A stretch of 64,000 nucleotides of DNA from Schistosoma haematobium. Its lineage: Eukaryota; Platyhelminthes; Trematoda; Strigeidida; Schistosomatidae. The notes below the pieces were generated by a model. That model was not told the origin of the DNA. It was given only the letters and a program-made list of their open reading frames with translations, and searched no databases. This document shows positions 57,801 to 64,000 of the stretch, piece after piece. How positions within the stretch are numbered: the stretch's first letter is position 1; each line of letters opens with the position of its first letter. The translations under genes were made by a program, and so were the position numbers. The DNA lies in assembly GCF_000699445.3 (NCBI RefSeq), contig NC_067195.1:57578465-57642464 (forward strand). The letters are read 5' to 3'.

Positions 57801-59606
57801 GAAAGATATGAAGCGATTTTAATCTCTTAGTTTAAGGGAAGACAGAGAGTGTATACACCGACGCCATTGTGATCGATTCTGAGCCATTTCACCAAGAGTC
57901 TCCAACCAGTGGTTACGATAGTCACGCGGAACCCAACCAAGTAGTCTGCACCTACCAACATGGCTAAGAGTAGAAGTTAGTGACTTCAAGCACTGATGCC
58001 ACGTTTTGGTTTGGCCACCCCTAACTTTCTTCCAACCATCCCGAACACCGGTTAGCATTGCACGTCGTGGTAATCGGTGTTCGGGCATACGTAACACGCG
58101 GCCCAACCATCTCAGTCGATGGAGATTCACAACCTCATCAACTGATTTACCATCATTCCCTAATACCCTGCGTCTAACCTCACTATTACTTACCCGGTGA
58201 TCCCAGCAGACGCCAGCAATATTGCTAAGACATCTGTGGTCAAATACTAGTAGCTTACGAGTGTCTTCTACTCTTAATGGCCATGTTTCGCTGCCGTAAA
58301 TTAAAACAGAACGGACTGCCGCACAGTATACTCTTCCTTTTATTGATAGACGGATATCTCGCCTTCGCCAAAGGTGACGCAAGTTGGCAAAAGCCGAGCG
58401 AGCTTTTCGAATCCACGGTGAGATTTCGTCAGACACCAACCCATTAGGGCTGATCAGACTTCCACGATAAGTGAAGTTGTCAATGCGTTCGACTACTTCA
58501 CTCCCTATCCTTAGTTCAGGTGTTGACGCAGAGGAACGGTTGTTCCAGCCAGTATAGCTCGGTTGCTTCATCACGATAGGCAAGCCCGACCACCACGTCA
58601 AGGTAGCAACAACGGTCGGGTTTATTACATGAAATCAGTGGCTATTGCTAGAATAGTCCGCATTTTATGTTGTTTTTATGCCAAGGCACACAATGGTTTA
58701 AGAACACCCCCGTAAAATTGCGGCACCCTACACTTATCTGAGTATTCTAAACTGGGACCATAAAAAATTATGAAACTCAGTCTGACGGAAAATTCGACAG
58801 CCCATAGGATTTGCACAAATGCAGTTATCTCAACAGTTTGATTAATTAACTCACTTTTAAATAATTACAAACAGAACCCTACTGTTATAGCTAGGGTCCA
58901 CATTTTTAATATTGCTTAGTATACATTTGATATGTAACTGAATGTCAGAAAACCAACTATTAGCTTTTCCTTTTCCCTGTAAAAATTAACAGCTGTTAAT
59001 AAACAAACCAACACATTTAATTCATGTTTAAAAGTAATTTTTCCACAAAATAAAGCTTAGCTAGTTAAGAGAATACTCACCTTCTCATTTACTTGAGTAA
59101 GCTCTTTTTCTGCTTCTTCCTTTGTAAGACTAGAGGTGATCTTTTTAAGTTCTAGAGAAAAGTGAAAAAATAGAACTAGTGCACCCTACCCTCGATTACG
59201 CTTTTCAATTTCTTTTGTTCTTCTGTTAATTCAACCGATAAATTTGCATATTGAGCCTCCATCTTTCTAATCTCATTTTCATCGAATGAAGGGAGTTTAG
59301 TCTGCAGTGAATTAAGAAACTTCGGTGCGTTTTGTTAACCTGGTCATAAACATAAACCTTTTGCTTTCCATAAACTTTCTCTTTAATTGAACCTTCTTCA
59401 ACAAGATCATCCAGAGCTCTAGAAATACCCTACGGAATCGCTAATTTAAGCACGTATAGTTACCGTTTTCCCATAATTCTTCAAAGCACTACACACATCA
59501 ACAACACTAAAAGGTCTGTTCTCTTTCTCAAAAAATGTGAGAACATCACCTTCGTAAATTTAAGACAAAAATTAATAAAAATACCTTTGCAAGCATTATT
59601 AGACAT
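42822..59606 (-). CDS. HOP2: HOP2 / PSMC3IP homologue, nine exons
   Basis: HOP2 pairs with MND1 in the nucleus and stimulates strand invasion by DMC1/RAD51 in meiosis. Exons (minus strand): 59,585-59,606; 59,464-59,549; 59,340-59,429; 59,190-59,301; 59,081-59,151; 56,487-56,561; 46,436-46,489; 44,466-44,525; 42,822-42,875. All introns are GT-AG, phases agree, and the total is 207 residues (human about 217). Residues 1-66 form the N-terminal winged helix, with NRPFS and YGKQKVY; 67-152 the coiled-coil/zipper region; 153-207 the C-terminal basic/acidic part with EWRKRKR, YPSSKKQ and GIETDED, all conserved in the family. The order of these blocks along the strand makes the call firm. Introns 1-4 are 35, 34, 38 and 38 bp; introns 5-8 are 2,519, 9,997, 1,910 and 1,590 bp and full of transposons. 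No frame lesion is seen. The start is the first ATG in frame, five residues ahead of the first recognisable block. Confidence 0.93.
42876..44465 (-). other. HOP2 intron 8 (1,590 bp)
   Basis: Donor GTAAGTTG, acceptor TATTCCAG. It contains the poly(A)-tailed element at 44,166-44,380 on the opposite strand. The frame at 43,398-43,592 has no support as a gene. Confidence 0.85.
44166..44380 (+). mobile_element. Poly(A)-tailed short element, internally deleted copy
   Basis: It shares two blocks with the element at 55,006-55,488: the CTACTCACTGCCTTCTCGTGG / TTTACGAAATTGAGAGGACG block and the GGGCAGTATCACAGCCC block with the tail ending TTTAAATAAATAAATAAA. The ~200 bp between them is missing. Possible short target repeats TTGAC flank it (44,161-44,165 and 44,381-44,385). 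The reading frame at 44,161-44,373 is not supported as a gene. The A-rich tail suggests LINE-driven retroposition. Confidence 0.7.
44466..44525 (-). CDS. HOP2: HOP2 exon 8
   Basis: Sixty bases, phase 0 at both ends, between acceptor AATTATCAG and donor GTAAGTTG. It encodes 20 residues with YPSSKKQ, matching the conserved YPKSKKQ of the family. Confidence 0.92.
44526..46435 (-). other. HOP2 intron 7 (1,910 bp)
   Basis: Donor GTGAGTTTC, acceptor ATTATCAG. It holds a damaged Penelope-like element in the same orientation as the gene. Confidence 0.85.
45550..46105 (-). pseudogene. Penelope-like element: GIY-YIG nuclease fragment
   Basis: The minus-strand frame 46,096-45,743 carries [21 protein letters not shown], the counterpart of the GIY-YIG nuclease in the copy at 21,640-21,996. 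The reading then shifts frame near 45,780 into the frame 45,816-45,550, with [13 protein letters not shown], the next conserved block. The YIGR motif reads YIER, so the glycine is lost as well as the frame. No RT core is present. It is a dead 5'-truncated copy inside intron 7. Confidence 0.75.
46436..46489 (-). CDS. HOP2: HOP2 exon 7
   Basis: Fifty-four bases, phase 0 at both ends, with acceptor TTACTAG and donor GTGAGTTTC. It encodes 18 residues with EWRKRKR, the most recognisable C-terminal motif of HOP2/PSMC3IP. Confidence 0.93.
46590..48245 (-). mobile_element. LINE-B relative, minus strand, internally deleted
   Basis: From 48,245 down it begins with the LINE-B 5' region (aligns with 50,160-50,520). 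A foreign insert of about 400 bp (roughly 47,462-47,862) follows. Then come the 5' coding part with ALILLLAFE and RTLCQIGK (aligns with 50,560-50,920) and the start of the endonuclease ([11 protein letters not shown]). The sequence then jumps, near 46,960, to the RT C-terminal region with [38 protein letters not shown]. Most of the endonuclease and the whole RT core are missing. The copy decays or ends near 46,600 without a visible 3' end. Confidence 0.75.
47462..47862. other. Insert of unknown origin inside a LINE-B copy
   Basis: It interrupts the alignment of the minus-strand LINE-B between its 5' untranslated part and its coding part, just beside a CCCATAAAAAG landmark. It is AT-rich with a short open frame (47,623-47,835) of no recognisable type. 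I could not define clear target repeats. Confidence 0.4.
48385..50152 (-). pseudogene. SR2/RTE-like LINE, 3' three quarters, broken
   Basis: On the minus strand from 50,152: the endonuclease middle and end ([27 protein letters not shown] block, [47 protein letters not shown]), the linker (49,440-49,231), then a fusion at about 49,125 where a pre-RT segment ([12 protein letters not shown]) runs straight into a post-catalytic one ([15 protein letters not shown]). The whole RT palm with its FADD motif is therefore deleted. The C-terminal half follows ([20 protein letters not shown]) and ends near 48,385 in GTAAGTAAGTAA. Frameshifts split the C-terminus. It continues 5' at 54,043, beyond an inserted LINE-B. 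A second deletion removes the early endonuclease, since ENTPHTQG runs directly into the IGD block. Confidence 0.88.
50142..50152. repeat. Target-site duplication, left copy, of the nested LINE-B
   Basis: ACATGACCGGA here and ACATGACCAGA at 54,043-54,053 bracket the plus-strand LINE-B exactly. They are 11 bp with one mismatch. Removing the element and one copy rejoins the SR2 endonuclease frame at [14 protein letters not shown]. Confidence 0.85.
50860..52273 (+). pseudogene. LINE-B ORF part 1: APE endonuclease and linker, with stops
   Basis: One frame encodes the APE-type nuclease: [14 protein letters not shown], then a VSETRIQD block (catalytic Glu), [17 protein letters not shown] (catalytic Asp/Asn), and [24 protein letters not shown] at 51,623-51,625 replaces a codon (probably Trp). 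The frame resumes at once with a [10 protein letters not shown] block (catalytic Asp-His), continues through a basic linker, and meets TAG at 52,271-52,273, again probably a former Trp. So the endonuclease is intact in sequence motifs except for the first stop. The minus-strand frames here (51,004; 51,583) are shadows. Confidence 0.85.
52274..53843 (+). pseudogene. LINE-B ORF part 2: reverse transcriptase with catalytic substitution
   Basis: The finger region ([28 protein letters not shown]) follows the TAG in frame. Near 52,499 a deletion of some 40 bp shifts the frame into [19 protein letters not shown] at 52,575-52,577 follows. The long frame from 52,677 holds the palm: [14 protein letters not shown] (motif A), [20 protein letters not shown] (motif B) and YADN at 52,995-53,006 (motif C), where YADD is required: GAC became AAC at 53,004. 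The thumb and C-terminal domain ([16 protein letters not shown] to RRCIHSLSS) end with TAA at 53,841-53,843. Four lesions plus the catalytic change make it inactive. Confidence 0.88.
54043..54053. repeat. Target-site duplication, right copy, of the nested LINE-B
   Basis: ACATGACCAGA; partner of 50,142-50,152, one mismatch. Confidence 0.85.
54043..54540 (-). pseudogene. SR2/RTE-like LINE, 5' part
   Basis: This is the missing 5' piece of the SR2 copy at 48,385-50,152. The minus-strand frame 54,326-54,021 encodes the endonuclease start: [18 protein letters not shown] (first conserved block, usually GTWNVRT), VFGISETHW (catalytic Glu) and LLLYSGHV, where the LINE-B insertion cuts it. Upstream (54,344-54,540) lies a proline/glycine-rich GC-rich segment typical of the SR2 5' end. 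The frame end at 54,021 lies inside LINE-B and is an artefact of the insertion. Confidence 0.85.
54720..56095 (+). mobile_element. LINE-B relative, 3' part, split by a second insertion
   Basis: Frame 54,734-55,005 encodes the RT C-terminal domain ([41 protein letters not shown]). It is interrupted at 55,006-55,488 and resumes at 55,489 with GKSTDEVVN and the [12 protein letters not shown] block, all with stops. The 3' untranslated end with CTCTGTGCTAAT and a GTAACTGACTAAC end follows at 55,880-56,095. It is 5'-truncated and closely matches 46,640-46,920 in opposite orientation. Confidence 0.8.
55006..55488 (+). mobile_element. Poly(A)-tailed short element (483 bp)
   Basis: It is flanked by perfect 12-bp repeats TTGGGACCACTG (54,994-55,005 and 55,489-55,500), lying exactly within the LINE-B reading. 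The element is GC-richer than everything near it, has no recognised protein, and ends in TTAAAATAAATAAATAAAATAAAA. The long open frames through it (55,198 and the end of 54,734-55,468) have no domain. Internal blocks recur at 44,166-44,380. The tail and duplication show LINE-type retroposition. It may be a SINE or the 3' end of another LINE. Confidence 0.8.
56487..56561 (-). CDS. HOP2: HOP2 exon 6
   Basis: Seventy-five bases, phase 0 at both ends, with acceptor GTTTAAAG and donor GTTAGTTTTC. It encodes 25 residues ([12 protein letters not shown] onward) that continue the coiled-coil. The sequence itself is weakly conserved. The call rests on frame, splice sites and position between exons 5 and 7. 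It is flanked by inverted LINE-B arms in introns 5 and 6. Confidence 0.82.
57605..57616. repeat. Target-site duplication of the deleted LINE-B
   Basis: TTTATTACATGA here and at 58,621-58,632: 12 bp, no mismatch, bracketing the element exactly. Confidence 0.9.
57617..58620 (-). mobile_element. LINE-B internal-deletion derivative with both ends
   Basis: On the minus strand it starts CCCGACCGTTGTTGC, has the first ~90 bp of the LINE-B 5' region, then jumps with a 2-bp TC overlap to the RT C-terminal region. It continues to the proper 3' end with GACTGACTGACTGAC. Compared with 50,153-54,042, about 2.9 kb (50,244-53,131) is missing. The frame 58,601-57,819 joins 5' untranslated sequence to the C-terminal domain ([10 protein letters not shown] onward) and stays open, but has no endonuclease or RT core. 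It must have moved, if it moved in this form, with proteins from a full copy. Confidence 0.9.
59081..59606 (-). CDS. HOP2: HOP2 exons 1-5 with four micro-introns
   Basis: Five exons of 22, 86, 90, 112 and 71 bp are separated by introns of 35, 34, 38 and 38 bp. Exon 1 starts MSNNACK. Exon 2 has [10 protein letters not shown] and NYGKT. Exon 3 has [13 protein letters not shown] (winged-helix end). Exons 4-5 hold a charged heptad-like coiled-coil ([24 protein letters not shown]). Each micro-intron has GT and AG ends, and every alternative reading meets stops or breaks the family match. Very short 5' introns are a known schistosome trait. Confidence 0.92.
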
Positions 59607-60370
59607 GGTTTAACTTTCCGAATAAATTATCAATAATACAATTTGCAGAAGCCAAGTACGTTTAGTTCAAGACAATTCAAAGCTAGGAAAGTAAAGATTT
59701 GATAATCTGACAAAATAACGCGTCGATTTTAAAATCATGAGTAAAACTGGGAAACCAGTTAGCAAGCAATTTATTGGATTCACCTAAAGTGTATAGCGAT
59801 CAAGAATGAAACAACAGTAATAGTGGTAGTGCAGCTCAGTAACCTATCACGAGTCCGTATAATCACTAAGGTAACCCTTTTCGTATGAGGAATAGCGAGT
59901 TTCTGACTGCCCGAACCCATGGCTAGTTGATATTCAATCAGTCATCACTAACGCACAGCTTGGAACAAGTGAGCATCAAAAGATCGATATAAAATTAATA
60001 GGATGAGTAGCGAGGTCATCAAAATATTAGCAGCATCAACGATAATAGAATCAAGCTCCAAGACAAGTATATGAAGGAGTATTGAAAACCAAGATCTATG
60101 AAAGGATGTGAATTAAATGCGTCTGTGATATTGTAACAGATTCTGAACCACATCATCTAACGTCACCAATCTATCGTCATGGTTGTCACACAACACCTAA
60201 GATCCAGCTGGGTTAAATTATTTTGTAACTTGAGGGAAAGATTTTATTGATTTGAACGGATTTCCGATAGTTAAAGTAATGTTGATGGATAGATGAAGAG
60301 TAGTGGTACAAGATGGCCGAGTGATCGCTGCTCACGAAAAAAGCCCTATAGGTTATTCACTCTAATTAAT
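59607..60370. other. Upstream of HOP2, no clear promoter
   Basis: The 760 bp upstream of the HOP2 start codon show no TATA box in a convincing place and no other gene. The promoter presumably lies here. Confidence 0.4.
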
Positions 60371-60376
60371 GAAGAT

Positions 60377-60435
60377 ATGTCAGTCAGCTAGGACCAGGCA
60401 CACATATGCATCGGTCCAATTTGCAATACGGCGAA
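60377..60435 (-). mobile_element. LINE-B 3' end, minimal
   Basis: GTCAGTCAGCTAGGACCAGG, then CACATATGCATCGGTCCA: the reverse complement of the last ~55 bp of LINE-B (compare 57,625-57,690). Only the 3' end was inserted. Confidence 0.75.
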
Positions 60436-61224
60436 TGAAGATATGACTGTTAGACCTAGTTCTTATTCATCCTATAAACTATGTCGCTAAGCCAGAGTCA
60501 GGTCACTTCATTGAACATTCGTAGTCTACGTGCACAAATATCGCGGAAATTTTTTACAATCATCCATGACTCGCTAAAGAATATAGTCGTGAACAAATAC
60601 TTCCTCGAACGATAGTAGCATAAATATTCTGCTTCAGGACTATAAAAAACCCATAACACCTTGATGAACATATAGGCTATGTAAAGTAAATGTAAGCATG
60701 CGATTCTTATCACCGTTTTAGCGAGACTTTTGATTTTGACAGTTTCAATTGCCTAGATGTCGGTGTTAAAGTTTAAAGACCACTTACAGAGCCGTTCAAT
60801 ATCGCAATTCTGATATAACCATCATTATTATTTATAGGAAATGAAGCACCAGATACAGTTGTTACTCCGTATTAGTCATTTAAACAGGCCACTTTATGCC
60901 CAGATTACTTGACATGAGTTATGGATAATTCTTGGTAAAATGAAATCTGACAAACTTCAACCAAATACAAATGCTTTAACGTACTACTTTTACCGATAAT
61001 TTCACAATTCACAGGCTTTAAAACCTCCCAAGATACTGTACAAACCTTGGGAAGAATCCTCTAATCATTGTAGATCTGGAGTAAAATTCCCAGATGGGAG
61101 TTTGAGCTATGATAGTTACCAACAAACCCCATCTCTCGAGCAATCACAGCTCTTATGTGAGGTGTTACCAATCACTCCAAACACAGTAATAAATCTTTAT
61201 ACACATGGATATATGCTGATTGGG

Positions 61225-61292
61225 TACAGTATGTTGAACCGATGCATAAATGTGCCAGGCTTTGAGGAAAACTCATGTTGCGTTTGACTGAC
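61225..61292 (+). mobile_element. LINE-B 3' end, minimal
   Basis: ACCGATGCATAAATGTGCCAG, then a degraded CATGTTGCGTTTGACTGACTG: the last ~65 bp of LINE-B in sense orientation. The reading frame at 61,102-61,287 runs through it and is not a gene. Confidence 0.65.
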
Positions 61293-61709
61293 TGAAATAT
61301 GCATATATACGGTCATAATGGTTGTGGGTGGAGTGAAAGCCCTCGCTTAATGAGTTCACGTGTCTACTAGCAACAGACCACTAACCCCGGGACAAAACTA
61401 AGAGTATTAGCAAATTAGTATGAATTAGTGTCTGAAACTCATGAGGGACTACAGAATTGATTGGACCACAGACGGTAGCGAATTCTAAGACCTGACTACT
61501 TGTAACGAGGTTTGCCTACAGTTTCGTTTACTACTGAACCCTTAATTTTCAGGTAGTTTCCTTGAGGTTCATGATGCAACTGAACCTAATTAGGTCTTTC
61601 AGAGGATATTTAGAATGTTTAGTCACTAGACCACATAATCTAAAGGATAAAGATACAGACTGGGGGCGTAAAGGTGAGTTCGAGTCCCAAAATGATTATG
61701 TGCTTAAAC

Positions 61710-61848
61710 TCCCAATTTCGGGGAAAATTTGACCCATTTTGGGGAAGCCGCTATAGTAAACTTTGAGAAAATTTCGTGGAAATGGCAAAAAAAACCCAAA
61801 ATTTCCCCAAACGTTGGGGTTTTTCCCCAAAGTTGGGAACCTGGGTGA
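61710..61848. repeat. Imperfect hairpin rich in GGGGAAA / TTTCCCC
   Basis: Several blocks of GGGG followed by A-runs (61,719-61,745) are matched by CCCCAAA blocks (61,796-61,840). Within the right arm, CCCCAA at 61,805-61,810 and TTGGGG at 61,814-61,819 form a perfect 6-bp stem with a 3-base loop. A B-box-like GAGTTCGAGTCCC lies just upstream (61,677-61,689), so this may be part of a degraded tRNA-derived repeat. Confidence 0.45.
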
Positions 61849-62529
61849 ACATAACGAGCCACGGCTGGCCATTAACGGACGACTCGATCAGTTGGTTGAA
61901 ATTGCTGTCGGAGTTAATCACCCAATGAGATGCACATAAATTTCCCGACAATTGGGCTTCCAATTAAGTGCTACTGCCCAACTAACGATATAGATCCAAA
62001 CAATCTAGCGATAATTTCAAACCAAAGGTCGTTTGTACGAAGTGCTAGGTGCACTAAAGATGTATTATTGATGCTAACAAACAACCACTACCAAACTGAT
62101 CAATTAACCTTTTCAAAGTGAAAACTTGCAAACTGCTTATACCTGGTTACTTTATAACTCTTCATCCCTTAATCTTCAATCGTAAGGATAGGAGGTCAAA
62201 CTAAATTAATCCTAGCAATTTGTACTGAGTAGATCCAATCTCTCTTTGAATGCATAAACAGAATAGTCTAATATTACACATTCTGATGGAGAATCCCAAT
62301 AATCCACTTCTCTGTGCGAGAAAAATAAGTAATTCGACTTTGGTTCTGAACTTAGAGTGTCCTCTTAGACTGTGGAGATAGGCATGACAAACTTATTTTG
62401 TAAATATTCTAAGACAGTCCTAGGCTGATAGAAAATATAAGGCGCGTTCATAACAGCATCACGATTCAGTATAAGGCGAGCCAGTATTAAGCCACTTTGT
62501 AACCTGTGGTAAAATAACGGAAATATGTT

Positions 62530-63385
62530 GAGGGTTTTCGTCCCTTGGCGTTGAACTTGATCGGACATATCTGTTTCATACGTGAAACGAGAACTCGCTG
62601 CCTGAATTTCATATTCCGTATACGATTGCACAAAAGTCTCTCAAACACTGATCTCGTTAAAACATGTGACCAAATTCGTATGGCTGCAGACGACATTGTT
62701 AAAACTGCTATCACCACTCACTTCAGAACCTACGAATTTTTGCGCATGCCTTTCAGTTTGAGATGTGTAGCACAAACTTTTCAATGATTCATCGATGACG
62801 TCTTTAGACGTCGTAACTTCGTGCACGCATGTGTAGATTGCTGGAGGACATAGAATCTCGTCTTCAGCATACGGGCCATGTTTACGAACGACTGCACAAA
62901 CGCAGCATTACTGTTAACATGCAGAAATATCGGATCGAACCCGACTTCACGGATTTTCTCGGGCGCACTATTGATTCTTGAAATATTCGCCCTCTGGAAC
63001 GCAAAATGACGGTGGTTCTAGATTATCCAGAATGACTACGGTCAAGCAATTACGTACATTCAACGTCCTGGTAAGTTTTTACCGAGGGCTGATCTTCTGT
63101 ACCAGTTTTCTTATACCACTCTGAAACTACGACTCAAATATATGGGATTAAACAAGAGACGTTCACTGCATGACAATTCTCTAGGTAGGGATTACCCAAT
63201 CGTGCCAAATCATTATTGATGCAACGTCTTCAATACGTTGCACAAGGATTCCCATCTAACTGTTCGAGTAATCACCGAGTTCATAGTAGAACGATTTTGT
63301 TTGCATGGCATGAAAAAAGACGTGGAGTTAGAACGCCCCTATGTAAGCTGCTAGAAATCTAAAGTGATTAAACACAACACTCTCA
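62530..63385 (+). pseudogene. Ty3/gypsy pol remnant: RT and integrase start
   Basis: On the plus strand, conserved RT blocks appear in order: DLVKTCDQI (usually DLVRAYHQI), KTAITTHFRTYEFLRMPFSL, AQTFQ and FIDDVF, then a degraded catalytic motif (CVDC for YVDD) at about 62,830. A connection block follows (FLGRTIDS, VLDYPE), then NRAKSLL with LQYVA. A gap then leads to an integrase zinc-finger start with ITEFIVERFCLHGMKKDV. At least five stops and several frame changes occur. LTRs are not recognised nearby. The minus-strand frames here are shadows. Confidence 0.75.
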
Positions 63386-63386
63386 A

Positions 63387-63914
63387 ATGCAAATGGTAAC
63401 GTTGAAGCGCATTTTTGGACAGTTTGACGGAAGAACTTTCCATATAATCTTCAATAGTTTCATCCGTCCCCATTTGGAGTACGGAAACATAGTACTTCCC
63501 CCCTCACTCCAAAAGGATAAGGTCACTTTGGAGCGTATCCAACGGCGAGCCACGAAATCAGTTCGAGGACTCAAATTTAAACCTTACGAAGAACGCCTCC
63601 ATTCACTAGATCTTTACCCATTAGAGTATAGGCGTCTTAGAGGCGATTTATTAATGACTTATAGTATTCTTAACACTTCTGAACATCCTCTCAAACACCT
63701 ACTTAAGCTTAGTTCGAACAATAACCTAAGGGGTAACACCCAGAAACTGGAGACATAACATAGCAAAACGGAATGTAGACATAACTTCTACTCCTTAAGA
63801 GTTGTCAAAAGCTGGAATTCGCTGCCGGCCAAACTAGTCCAAGCGACTTTTCAGGAGTCCTTCAAGAGGCAACTTGACCTATTCTTAAGGACGAAGGACA
63901 GCATCACACTATGA
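63387..63914 (+). pseudogene. CR1-like LINE, RT C-terminal end, with one nonsense codon
   Basis: The frame opens at 63,387 and encodes the end of a CR1/Jockey-type RT: FIRPHLEYGN, LERIQRRATK, LDLYPLEYRRLRGDL, LLKLSSNNNLRG. TAA at 63,756-63,758 interrupts it where related elements have a Gln codon (CAA). The same frame continues with NFYSLRVVKSWNSLPAKLV and ends at TGA 63,912-63,914. The start is where it joins gypsy integrase sequence, so it is a 5'-truncated insertion. The minus-strand frame at 63,383 is a shadow. Confidence 0.85.
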
Positions 63915-64000
63915 TTACCAATTTCTTTTCCTGTTTTATTGTTAACATACCTAGGTTTCTGCCTGGAGGATTTGGTGATCCCCTGCTACTAGACACGGAA
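63915..64000 (+). mobile_element. CR1-like LINE 3' untranslated region, runs off the window
   Basis: Sequence following the stop codon of the CR1-like fragment. The element's 3' end lies beyond the window. Confidence 0.55.

Larger units (their letters stand above)
56562..59080 (-). other. HOP2 intron 5 (2,519 bp)
   Basis: Donor GTGAGTATTC, acceptor GTTTAAAG. It contains the internally deleted LINE-B at 57,617-58,620. The remaining ~1.5 kb is unassigned; the minus-strand frames at 56,999 and 57,391 have no support. Confidence 0.85.

Noticed and set aside
60310..60355. tRNA-like GATGGCCGAGTG A box
   Set aside because: No B box at the right distance and no cloverleaf can be drawn.
1..64000. 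CRISPR arrays, bacterial operons, integrated virus
   Set aside because: No spaced direct repeats, no ribosome-binding sites with tight gene packing, and no capsid or envelope-like frames. The DNA is clearly nuclear and metazoan in type.

Overview
The window looks like nuclear DNA of a blood fluke (Schistosoma or a very close relative). It is AT-rich and gene-poor, and full of schistosome-type repeats: SR2/RTE-like LINEs, a second APE-type LINE family (here LINE-B), CR1-like, Penelope-like and Ty3/gypsy remnants, and tRNA-derived SINEs carrying hammerhead-ribozyme sequence. The one convincing gene has the schistosome intron pattern of minute 5' introns and huge 3' introns. The species cannot be told from this sequence alone.

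Region 1 (1-41.5 kb) has no gene I can support. It holds two solo LTRs with perfect 5-bp target duplications (530-910 and 35,764-36,146), SR2 fragments (4.6 kb, 5-6 kb, 22.9-23.6 kb), a LINE-B scrap between two TA microsatellites (about 17 kb), a Penelope-like GIY-YIG fragment (21.3-22 kb), a truncated histone H3-like copy (22.3 kb), about ten SINE copies, and seven copies of a ~280-bp repeat, six of which form convergent pairs. Between them is AT-rich DNA with no supported coding.

Region 2 (41.5-59.6 kb). A possible terminal exon on the plus strand ends at 41,758 with a poly(A) signal at 41,785. Converging on it is a minus-strand gene that I reconstructed exon by exon: the meiotic recombination factor HOP2/PSMC3IP. 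It has nine exons, about 207 residues, and spans 59,606 to 42,822. Exons 1-5 lie within 526 bp, separated by introns of 34-38 bp. Exons 6-9 are separated by introns of 2.5, 10.0, 1.9 and 1.6 kb. Intron 6 is a transposon nest: an SR2 copy on the minus strand is split by a 3.9-kb LINE-B copy on the plus strand, flanked by more LINE-B copies, one of them split by a poly(A)-tailed element. Intron 5 holds an internally deleted LINE-B copy with both ends and a 12-bp target duplication. Its 780-bp 3' arm reads identical, in inverted orientation, to the LINE-B in intron 6, so exon 6 sits between long inverted repeats.

Region 3 (59.6-64 kb) holds isolated LINE-B 3' ends, an imperfect hairpin, a decayed Ty3/gypsy RT-integrase remnant, and a CR1-like LINE 3' end abutting it and running off the window.

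Every transposon reading frame seen here is broken by stops, frameshifts, deletions or a catalytic substitution. All comparisons were made by eye.
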